Assembly (NCBI GenBank): GCA_020740775.1
Contig: JAHEWK010000011.1
Span: 1-64,000 of the forward strand
Length of the DNA stretch: 64,000 nt
Source of the DNA: Ilyonectria destructans
Taxonomy: Eukaryota; Ascomycota; Sordariomycetes; Hypocreales; Nectriaceae
Reading direction: 5' to 3'
Shown here: positions 46,791 through 56,288 of the stretch, one piece after another
How positions within the stretch are numbered: the first letter of the stretch is position 1
Layout of the letters: every line of letters starts with the position of its first letter
The notes under the pieces: generated by a model
What the model saw: only the letters and a program-made list of their open reading frames with translations
What the model was told of the DNA's origin: nothing
Database searches by the model: none
Program-made: the position numbers and the translations under genes

Positions 46791-47379
46791 GATGGCTGAA
46801 AAAGTGAGAAAGGAAGGAAGGAAAGAAAGAACGAAAGGTTCGAGTCGGGAGGGAGAATCAAATTGGGCTGAAAAAGCAACCAAATGCGCTAGTCCCTATT
46901 CGAAGGCGTGCTGTACAGCACGGATTCTAAATGGATTAGCGTATAAGCGTGGCTCGGCTCCAGGTGATCCATAGTGGAGGGGGCGTGTGTTGAAACTATC
47001 CTGGACTTCGCTTGCCCGCCGCAGCCTTCTCTTCTGAGGACACCGGATGCTGTCGTACCGCTCGACTCACTATCGTTGCTTTGTTCACATTAATCAGCCA
47101 AGATGGATGAGAATCTGTCCGCCTAGTATCCAGAGACCCTTGCTCCGGATTAGGACTCATCTGTCCTCGTCGCCCTTGACTCTGCATGATGTAGCAATAC
47201 TTAAATGAAAGCGCAGCCCAACGAGGCAGCAGGGCTTCACCGACACTGGTTCGCCCAAGGTTCGCCCTAGGTTCGCCCAAGCTCCAACTCCCTGTCAGAA
47301 CCAACTCGATGGGCCGCGGCGCGTACTGCACGACTGGCATTCCAAAGCCCCCACCAAGACCCAAACCAGGTTAGCAAGA
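46791..47379. other. Divergent promoter region
   Basis: It separates two divergently transcribed genes. No gene seen. A short GGTTCGCCC motif recurs three times at about 47248-47280. Confidence 0.45.
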
Positions 47380-48116
47380 ATGCCATTGCCATCGCATGCT
47401 GTCATTGCCCTGTCTGCATGCCTGCCAGTCCTGGCCATATGCACCTACCTTATCCGTTGGTACCGAGATAGACGCAAGAACAACGAGCTTGAGCAAGAGC
47501 CTGGAGACGAGCCTGATTGGGATCGATGGCTGACTCCGGTACAAAATAAACCTGACGGTATGATGTGATTGCTTCCCTTTGAACAAGGCTAATCACAGAC
47601 TCAGCCACAAGCGAGGCCAACCTCCATCGGCCCATGACCGCCCTAACGCAAAGCTCAAAGGGTGATGAAACTAGACCCATCCTACTCAAGCCGCTTCCTG
47701 AAGTGCTGCGGCGCCTCCACATAGCCATCTACAGCTCCAATCCCCACGAGTTGCTTAGGATGATGGCTATTGGTGATCCTATGCATGCAATGATTCCTGA
47801 AGCGTCCCACGTGGTGTATTCGTTCTACTTTAACCCAGTTCTGATGACAGTGAATCAAGCTGGGGGGTTGGAAGAGATAGTGGTAACAAAGTTCAAATCG
47901 AGGTCAATCAATCGATTCCGCGCGATGCAGCTGGATAAAATAATTGAAGCTGATATTGATGGAATTATTTATGAGGGCTTAACTTCTTATCAGACCGACA
48001 TGGTTGATAGAATAGCAAGACCACAGGAATTCGTGCCGAGACAAGAGTTCGTCGAGAGTGCACTGGTCAAGCTAACCGAAGAGATCCTTGGGGTGGGGAA
48101 TTCAGCTAGTGGATGA
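47380..48116 (+). CDS. Membrane-anchored hypothetical protein (231 residues)
   Basis: Exons 47380-47557 and 47599-48116. The 41-nt intron (GTATGA..CACAG) keeps the frame. Residues 6-28 (AVIALSACLPVLAICTYLI) form one transmembrane helix followed by a basic RWYRDRRK stop-transfer segment, so the C-terminal 200 residues probably face the cytosol. The soluble part has no motif I recognise (ETRPILLKPLPEVLRRLHIAIY). The next gene starts about 200 bp downstream on the same strand. Confidence 0.65.
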
Positions 48117-48320
48117 GATAAATAAGATACAAACACGGTCTGCATTTACCCTTGTCAGCTCTACTGTACCATTTTTACCTAAGATAAATACTACCTTACC
48201 ACTCTTGCTGGACCCCAACTTGCACATTGATCAACTTGATACTATCGCGGGCTTCAGTTGGTCACCTGCACTCAGCAATCCAGCCAACAACTCCCCGTCA
48301 AAAGCCCACAGCCAATCAAG

Positions 48321-48752
48321 ATGGACAACACAAATCACACGCACCTTCAGCCGCCACTTTCTGGTCCACGAAAGAGAGCATCCTCGGAGGCTCTTGACGG
48401 CTCCCCAGTGCTTAAGAGTCCTCGACTAGCACCCAAAGACGATGATGGGCGTATCGAGGTCGATTACGAGCCTTGCGACAAGATAGTGAAATGGGAAAAC
48501 CCAAAAATCTCAGATCAAAATAGGGGCATGCAGAAAGGAGCAGTCATATTACGAGAGAGGATTAAGATTCAGCAGCGCATACGCAAGGAGGATGGTAAAG
48601 AGTGGTGTTGCCAATGCAAACGGCACGTACAGCGCACAAATCATCCGAAATGTCGTCAATGCAGTCACTATCCTTGCATAGAGTGTCTGGCAAGACGCAC
48701 AGAAGACGAAAAGGACAACAGCGAAGCGATCACCACTGTATCAAAGGTCTAG
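48321..48752 (+). CDS. Small CxxC zinc-binding protein (143 residues)
   Basis: ATG 48321 is the first in a clean frame. The N-terminus is Ser/Pro-rich with a basic KSPRLAPK patch. The C-terminal third holds CCQCKRHVQRTNH, CRQC and CIEC: three CxxC pairs with an intervening His, a treble-clef or RING-like metal site of a kind often seen in short fungal proteins. No catalytic or DNA-binding function can be read from it. Confidence 0.6.
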   Translation: MDNTNHTHLQPPLSGPRKRASSEALDGSPVLKSPRLAPKDDDGRIEVDYEPCDKIVKWENPKISDQNRGMQKGAVILRERIKIQQRIRKEDGKEWCCQCKRHVQRTNHPKCRQCSHYPCIECLARRTEDEKDNSEAITTVSKV

Positions 48753-48954
48753 GCGAGTTCGAGGATACAAATGAGTGGTGCTGGATAATAAGCACTAAAT
48801 AACACAAGTTGAAACCTTCCATCCAAGGAAATCCACCAGACTATTCCTTCGTTCCTAAAAGCTTCCAAGATCTTGTCTCTACCCACGATTGTGTTTGAGA
48901 TTGAATTGAGGAAGCTTCTATATCGTCGTCGGCTATCTGTTTGAATCGAGGCTG

Positions 48955-49722
48955 CTACCACCAAAAAGATCGAGCGCCTCTGGGTGGTGCTAGTTGAGGA
49001 GCAACCAGGGTAGACAAGAGAAGCAGGAGGAGGAGGATCACAATGACAGTAGCCCAAGCTGAGAGTTCGCCAGTACAAAACTGTGAGTGCTGAGGAATCG
49101 GTGGCCGGGGAATTGCTTGCCGAAGAAACGATGGCCCAGGAGGTGGCGGCTTTCGGAGGAATATAGATTTAGTATTTGGGTCAGGAAGGAGTCCCTCACC
49201 CCTCTGATACTGCTCAACGATATCCGGGATGACGTCGGTAATTGGTGTACCAGCCTCAATGACTTTGCCGAGGCGAGCAAGAACCAAGCCAAAGAGAATC
49301 GCCATGTAAAGGGGATAGAACTCGGGTTTAAGCTGGCTCCAGTCGGTTCTAAATTTACCGACCTGGGCTAACCAACATATGAAATCGATCGGTTCGAGAA
49401 GGTGATCAAGTCTGGCTCCGCTTGAGGCCTTGCCAAAAGACTTTCCCGTATGTGTGTTAACTTCGTCTTGGAGCCTCTTGACCTGGTTGTCGATATCTGC
49501 GCTTGGCAAACCTTGGACTCGGATTCCCTGGTGGATAAAGAGGTGATCACGAGACAAGTTACACAAAGCAGCAGGCTCCTGTGTATAAGATGTAAAGTCC
49601 GATCCTGAGCCGGACTTCAATGCAACAAGATTGCAAATAGCCCATTGCCATTTGGTCAAGTCATCTGGTTTTTGGTGATTCTCGGGGCTTGGCTGGGCAG
49701 GCTTTGGGTGTGATTGTGTCAT
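48955..49722 (-). CDS. Tail-anchored hypothetical membrane protein (255 residues)
   Basis: Single frame from ATG 49722. The N-terminal 200 residues are soluble with amphipathic stretches. A strongly hydrophobic run (ATVIVILLLLLLLSTLVA, about 226-243) lies about 12 residues from the C-terminus, with a basic end (PPRGARSF). This fits a C-terminal membrane anchor with the bulk facing the cytosol. Proline-rich RKPPPPGPSF precedes the anchor. No family recognised. Confidence 0.6.
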   Translation of the reverse strand: MTQSHPKPAQPSPENHQKPDDLTKWQWAICNLVALKSGSGSDFTSYTQEPAALCNLSRDHLFIHQGIRVQGLPSADIDNQVKRLQDEVNTHTGKSFGKASSGARLDHLLEPIDFICWLAQVGKFRTDWSQLKPEFYPLYMAILFGLVLARLGKVIEAGTPITDVIPDIVEQYQRGEGLLPDPNTKSIFLRKPPPPGPSFLRQAIPRPPIPQHSQFCTGELSAWATVIVILLLLLLLSTLVAPQLAPPRGARSFWW

Positions 49723-50592
49723 GTTGGCGAGTCTTTGACGGCAGATGAGAGTATAGCAAGTATTAAGGTGTTGGAAGCAAGGAGTTAGAGCGGGGGGTAG
49801 CGAGTATATGTGAGAAATACCGCCCCCTTTCGAGGAAGAAACTCGTCACAATGCCGAGTCCCCTTGCCCGAGATACGAGCCAGCCCCCAACCAACCAGAC
49901 TGCGAGACGTAGAAGTACCTAGTACCCGGATATCGCCGTGACTCGAGGGTGAGGCAGGAGACGTACTGGAGGAAACTACGCTAACTCGGATCGAGGCTTA
50001 CACGCCCCCCTTCACGATCACAGTCTGTGTACCGTTTGCTTTCACGCCCTCCCAGGATCACTTACCCCTGCTCTCTGGTGGAGTTATTGAGTGGGATTAT
50101 GCAACCCCGTATGGAGTATAGGATCTTCGGTGGTGTCCTGTTTGTCGCCGAGTGAGCCGCGAGGTGGCCAGCAAGCCACTGCATGTCACCATGCTGATAG
50201 CGGGGTCGGCCCATGGCTGCGCACCCTCCTTCAAGGCCTGGGTCAAGGGAGCCGAAGACTCCCCCACAGATATCGCCTGTGTGGGCACCGCAATAATTAC
50301 CCCTGTGCGCGTGATCGGATCACTCCTGTAGCCTGTGTCTCCTCCCTGGTGGTGACCCGGAATAAGTCTGGATCTGGATCCACCATGTGCGTCTCACTGG
50401 AGCAGGCGAATCAGGCTGTATACCGCAGTAATTACAGCATGCATGTGGATAACCATTTGCAGTCTTACGGCGATACTTCCGGTTTTGTGGCGTCGCAAGG
50501 CTGTTGGGTAATTTCATTTTCCATCTCAGGGGATTACAAATATGCCGCCCACGGTGTCTCCATCTGCGCTCCATTCGAGCACAAGCCGCAAG
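49723..50592. other. Spacer upstream of the 50.6-kb gene
   Basis: A plus-strand frame at 50091-50603 and a minus-strand frame at 50320-50823 overlap and are not supported. It should contain two divergent promoters. Confidence 0.4.
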
Positions 50593-51658
50593 ATGGAATA
50601 TAAGGCTTTTACTTACAGCTTTCTCCGGAACACCAATGGTGCCTCGTCTCGATCCATCAACAGTATAGCATATGTCACGCGGGAAGGCCAAGTACACTCT
50701 ACTCGGAAAGACCACCAACCCTTTCTCAAGAATTTCCAAGCAGCTGCATTGAGCTCCTTCGATATTGAGAGAGAGGATATCCAGCTTATCTCCAGGAATG
50801 ACACAGAAATGTAAGATTGCCACTTACCCCAAGATCACTACTGATCTTCATCCAGTTACGTTCAGTTTTCCCCTTGGCAGCGTTTCGCACACCTATCCTG
50901 CCTAGGGGGCAGACGCTGCAGGGCGACAGCAGAGTTTCCAGAGGATACCAGCCATGTGAGAGCGGAACTGCGGAAGGAGGAAGTCATCACTCCCCTTGGA
51001 ATCGCCGAAGAGGTTATTCTCCAGTACCCTGGCACGAACAAGGCTTACTCCGTCAGCTTTGACCTCCCCGAGAGCCCAGTTGGCCACACAGTGGTGTTTA
51101 TCGGGGCGAATGGGGTGCAGGTAATATCAAGGACATTCACAGAGCATGGACACCTCTGCTTGGCTTCTCCTCTCCCTTCCGAGACTGTCAGGGATTTGCC
51201 TGTCGGAACGGGAGATACGTTGATATGCAACCTCAAGCTAAGGTATGTCGCTTCCTATTTGCTTGGATGGACTGACAGGTTATAGGCCGGGTTACTCTGT
51301 GGCGGATCCCCAGTCAACAGTTCCTAATGGTTCCATTTCTGAATCGACAATCGTGGACACTGAAATTGACACCGAATCGCCAGCCGAATCGAGACAGATC
51401 GACCCAGAGAGTCCTGAAGCGACCAACGCAGCCAAGCCCTATGACATATCACAGGTGATGCCGCCACTCACAGAAGATCAACAGCTCGCCAATAAGATCA
51501 CTGAGATGCTCAAAGACGATAAAGATTATTTGTGGGACGACATCTGTCATCATTTCCCTGGTATGTCGAAGCAGAGGTTCAGGCGGACTTGGTACAGTGA
51601 GAGGGAACATCTGAAGCGCTTGTATACAGGCAAGCTTTCTCGTCTCTCCCTCAAGTGA
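50593..51658 (+). CDS. Hypothetical protein with a SANT-like C-terminus (325 residues)
   Basis: Exons 50593-50810, 50856-51242 and 51286-51658. The introns are 45 nt (GTAAGA..TCCAG) and 43 nt (GTATGT..TTATAG), both phase 2 and frame-preserving. The middle exon encodes a beta-rich segment (AYSVSFDLPESPVGHTVVFIGANGVQ). An acidic, disordered linker (IVDTEIDTESPAESRQID) follows. The last 60 residues (DYLWDDICHHFPGMSKQRFRRTWYSERE) have the Trp and helix spacing of a Myb/SANT-like domain, weakly. Possibly nuclear. Family unknown to me. Confidence 0.6.
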
Positions 51659-52449
51659 GTCTTCCCCGTGATAATAATTAAAAGCAACTAAATATCGTCC
51701 AGAGATCCAAGACGGGGCAAGGTACTAACCATATATGTTGGTGGTGGAGATAGAAGAGCGGACGTCTAAGACCAGTGTCGCCGGTCTCAACCTTGGCATC
51801 CTGTAAATATGTGTGTACTTCTTACCTGTCACTAGTTTCCCGGGTATTGAACGAGAAACGACCTGGAAGTAAATGGAACCAGGGAACCGGATGGATGGAT
51901 GTCTGGGCTAGCAGAGAGGGCGTTGGCATTTACTTTATATAGATTGCTCCATATCATCCGACGCGACCATGGGTTTCAAGAAGCCCCTTGTCAGAAACTC
52001 TTCGCATTGAACTGCCGAGACCCGTTAATGTCAAGCCCCTGAGCTTCAGAAAAGCACGAGGTCCCGATCAAGCCCAACAATGCTGTTGCCGTTTTTACGG
52101 AGGCCATGAAAAACAGGATTGAAACTGTTGCTTGGATTGAGAACTGGATAGACAACTGCCAGTCTCTTCCCTTCGCCAGCAGTGATCCTACAATTTAGCT
52201 AAGCAACGATCCTTTCCTCGCTGGCCCGCTCCCCTTTGGTGCCCAAAGAGATCCCTAATAGCGGCTCGGTTCATCTTCAACAACAAACCCAGGCTCAATA
52301 GGATCCGTGACTTCCTTGCACTGAGGAATCCTGACGGGATTCCAAAGCTCACTCCACTCGATGCAAAGTACCCAGAAGACGTCTGGCCGCTCACCACCAC
52401 GATGGCATCATCAGGATCCATCCCCGTGAGTGCTTGGTCGGGCCAGTAA
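51659..52449. other. Convergent spacer
   Basis: Nothing supported. An open minus-strand frame runs on to 52188 beyond the end of the C2H2 gene but is antisense to splicing evidence. Confidence 0.45.
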
Positions 52450-52987
52450 TCAGAGTTCACGCCCCCCTTGAGATCCAGTATGATGATCCAGTTTATGTAA
52501 ACGGAGGGTTTCACTGCGCTTGTATGCCCGCATACAACCATCGATGGTACAATGGAGTAATCCATCTTTATGTCTTCTATGCGAAGATAAAGGTTAGCCC
52601 TTTGGTTTGCATAGGGTATACGGTTGTAAAAATACCTGGCATGGACTTGCATATGCCGGTCAAAATTGGGTTTTCCCCTGATGATTTTCGTCGCCAGCTT
52701 GCAATCGGGCTCAGGACACCTCCATTCTCTTAAATGTGAAGGTACATGTTGCTCAAGCGATGTTAGATCTTTAAATGTTCTGTTGCATCCTGGGGAGAGG
52801 CAACAGAAAACGGCAGGATGGTTTTCTTGATGTAACCTATGCGAAGATAACGATAAGTAATTTGGGTATTTATAAGGCAGCATAGGGTGCAATAATACCT
52901 TAAGCTCTCATGACATTGGTACTCCTGTCCGCAATCACAGACATACATCTTGGATGGTACGGCAAGCTTGCTTGATGAATGGTTCAT
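52450..52987 (-). CDS. Four-finger C2H2 zinc-finger protein (138 residues)
   Basis: Exons 52987-52899, 52836-52636 and 52576-52450 on the minus strand. Splicing assembles four fingers: CDCG..LRLHQENH; CLSPGC..LEQHVPSH; CPEPDC..FDRHMQVH; CTIDGC..LRLHKLDH, each with C-x1-4-C and H-x3-4-H spacing. The fourth finger is lost if intron 2 is not removed, which supports the model. The introns (62 and 59 nt) share CCCTATGC and the last 14 bases TTATCTTCGCATAG, so they look like copies of one intron. The protein is nearly all fingers, so it probably binds DNA or RNA; the target is unknown. The start at MNHSSSK is preferred; M at 52948 is an alternative. Confidence 0.8.
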
Positions 52988-53675
52988 GGTAGTGTTGCAA
53001 GATGATATATCTTGTTTGATGTCTCTGGTCAAGCTACAGACCAGCCTAGCAGCGGAAGAAGAGCGCTTATATAGTTCCTGGCTTCTCGTTGGTTGTATGA
53101 GCCCCCTGCCGGGGATGTTGCAGCTGCGTGCGATTGCAAATGAGGCTTTGGCACCGAGAACAGGACTGCATTGGGTCCACACACCAAGTCAATGTGGGCC
53201 ATGTCAACATTACCAGGTACCATGGTCCGCGGACGGTTATTGCAGGGTGGCCAGCCACAGCTAGGCGCACTGGCGCACGGGGCTCCTAGCGGATGGGCCT
53301 TGTTCACGGCTCACCCCCCCTGTATTCCGCGTTGGTTTTTTTTTTCAGCTGAAGGGGGCCTGCCGATCATTGGCCGTCCTGGCCACGGAGACCTGAGGCC
53401 GCTATAAGTCAGTCCCAAGCCCGCCTCGTAGGTGAACATAGACGGAGAGACAGCTTTCTATCGATGAGCCGATACTGGTGCCACAAAAACATCTCGACAG
53501 CGCCTTGCCATCCAATTCCAACGGCTAGCACAACACTTACTTATCCCCTACTGTAAATTAATCGCTTACGCTCAGGCACAGGAGACAGCTAGAGCAACCG
53601 AAATCGATCACCAGACTTCAAGCTATCGACAAGGCAGATTTGACGCTCTGATCGCTCGATATTTGCTACTACACT
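52988..53675. other. Divergent promoter region
   Basis: It separates the C2H2 gene from the 53.7-kb gene. Short ORFs on both strands are unsupported. It contains a poly-T tract near 53336. Confidence 0.45.
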
Positions 53676-55802
53676 ATGAATATCTCGAGTATTATCGATT
53701 CTGTCGGTTAGTCTTTATCTGAAATATTCAGTCAAGTCGTTCCTAACGCAAGTATTGACACAGGGCAAGCTCCGATAGATAGCCTCGAGAACGCCCCAGA
53801 CCTTCCTCGAACGACAGCTTCCGACATCCAGTCCGAGAACGACAGCCAACCCCGAACGTTAGATATGGATGAAGAACGGCTGCTTGCAAATCCCTCTTTC
53901 TTCGACGGCATTGATTACACCAACATAGTGCACACCAAAACACGCCAGGGTCTCATCAGGCCTGAATGGAGCATCCGTGATGCCAAGCTCAGCAAATTAT
54001 ATGAGCTCCAAGGCCATGCCGTCGAAGACGCTGCCGGATCTCTGGGGAAGTCAACGAGAGCGTACAAATTTTTCAGTGATCGACAAGCATTATCCTGTGA
54101 TTTCTGTCCAGGTCGAGCTTTTGCGGTAACAGTTTATCAAAGGCATCAGTCATCGCATCCATCCCAACATTCTACGTGTGTATATTGCAACGTATCGTTC
54201 GCGTCGTGGTCCGGTTTTAAGTGTCATACTGATTGTGGATGGAAGAAAAATGTGGTTAATGTGAACGACCACGGCACAATTTTTTTCTACTGCTTCCAGC
54301 AACTGGTTAGGTTTCCAATAAATATACTTCGACGAATTGTCAACAAATACCAATTGCAGGGGGATTTTGTACAGGTATCCCTAGAGGGCTTATCAAACCG
54401 AGGTAAGAATCACTCAAAGGAGTCTGGACGAGGCTTACATACTACTTAAGATATCATCGGTTTCTTTATACAGCAACTACGACGTTCCATCAAAGAAAGG
54501 TCTAATTCGATTGAAAAACTGGATGAGCTTGGCGAAACTGCTTGCCACAGTATTCATCCAGATTCTCGCATAATCATGGAGAATATTTTCAAGACCGTCC
54601 GGCAATTATTGGTTTCAGAAGGCAACAACCAGAGCATGTACACTCAGCTTCCTTTGACGCTGATGATGTGGGATTTGGAGGCATTGAGGGGCTACAAAGA
54701 CATACCAGTGACCCAAGAAAATTTAGCAAGGGGGCACAAACGATGTCGGCCACCAGAAGAGAGGCAACCCAAGCGGCTGAAATGGTCGTGTGCTAAGCCC
54801 AATGCCAACCCATCCCTATTACCAGGCCGAGATGTTGAAACAAGCCTGTCCCAATATCCAGTCAATAGCTTGAATGGCGCCATTTCTACCTCGGGAGAGC
54901 GAACCCTACAGCAGTCTACGCCCTTACAACATCAGCACATACCGCACTTCAGTATGGCTGTCTCATCGGTTGATTCAGGCTCTAACAGCTTGGCCCAGGC
55001 GTCCCAGGCAGCCCTTACACTGCTTGATTCTGCGCTCCCAAGTGACAACACCTTTGGATCCAAAGGCAACGCGGAGAGAGCACATGCGGCCGGCCCATCA
55101 TCGACTACTGACAGCCTTATTGTCGAAAGAACGCAAAGGGACAACGTCTGCACCCCTCGTCTGATGTCTGAGGATATGGATACGGCCAATTATAAGCAGA
55201 CGACAGCAGTTCAATTACTGCAAATTCACTCAGCCAAGAGCGAAAACGGTGATAGACTTGCCGCCATCGAAAGCCATCCAGCGCAGCTCCCGACTCTACC
55301 AGATCCAGACCAAGGACGGCAGTCCATCCCGATCTCGACGCCGCAGCAAGTAGCCGCACTTTCGATAGGGAAAATGGCTAAATACGAGCAGTGCCAGCTC
55401 CCTCTGCATATATCTGTTGAATCTCAATCCCTAGCCAGTCATTCAGATAATGCAGTGTTGGTCAATGCTGATGCATCTCCTCCGTCCCGCTCTTGTCAAA
55501 AGAAATCCCACCACTCCGCCCAGATAGCCCAGGCTCAGCAAGACCTATGTGATAAGAACAGAGAGCTGGGTTATGCTCAGGGAGTACAGAAAGAAAGAGA
55601 GAAACAGTATAAAAAGACTATGGAAGTTCTTGAGGAACGGTGGTCGGCTCTGAGGGAAGCAGAGAGAGCTGTGCATGAAGCAGCGGGAGCTCTAGGGAAG
55701 AACCAGAAAGAGTTGGTCCATGCTCAGGAGGCTCAGGAGATGAGGCAGGATGCGGTGGACAAGGCAAATGCGAGGCTGAAGAGACTATGGGAGAGATATT
55801 AA
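53676..55802 (+). CDS. Zinc-finger-like protein with C-terminal coiled coil (656 residues)
   Basis: Exons 53676-53706, 53764-54374 and 54474-55802. The first exon is only 31 nt (MNISSIIDSV), a start seen in many fungal zinc-finger proteins. Introns of 57 and 99 nt keep the frame; for the second, the GTATCC donor was chosen over a nearby GTAAGA because only it preserves the frame. About residues 90-150 hold two Cys/His clusters (CDFC..HQSSH and CVYC..CHTDC). Residues 220-540 are disordered. The last 110 residues are a heptad-rich coiled coil (ELGYAQGVQKEREKQYKK, EERWSALREAERAVHEAAG). Possibly a nuclear scaffold or regulator. The finger call is moderate. Confidence 0.62.
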
Positions 55803-56288
55803 AGGGATACTAGCAGGGAGTAGAGACAGTGAACTTGCAGATCTGCATATGATGTGAAGTGATTTAATATAAAGTCGGGTTGGAGCTCGGAAAGATGCAG
55901 AGCAGAAACTCGACGCTGAAGATACATCACTACTCTCTCCCCGCTCGTGGACATGGCCTTTCTGACTAGTTATTACTTGAGCTACAATACACAGACAGAT
56001 ACAATCAATTGACTGCTATCTTGTTAGGGATACAAGTTTCACAATCTCATTTTCCCTTCCTTCAAGCACTAATAGGTAAGGCACCAGCGACTAAGAGAAC
56101 TCATTCCCGAGAGCCGGGTTGGGGCGTCACTCTAGAGCTCCACTTGCGGATCTACCACGGGTGGTCGGATCGGATAAATACCGGATGTGTGGCGCATAAC
56201 AAGCACGGTGCTCCCCGTTCCTCAGACGCGACCAAGCAAGCCTTTTCTCTCAGAGCTACTTCTTACTGTCACGCATCTTGGCGCCATC
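55803..56288. other. Upstream region of the JmjC gene
   Basis: No gene seen. An in-frame non-ATG extension of the JmjC frame reaches 56187 but lacks a start codon. Confidence 0.45.

Noticed and set aside
52188..52449. Extension of the minus-strand C2H2 frame to 52188
   Set aside because: Splicing out 52577-52635 restores a canonical fourth finger and a stop at 52450, so the unspliced extension is not coding.
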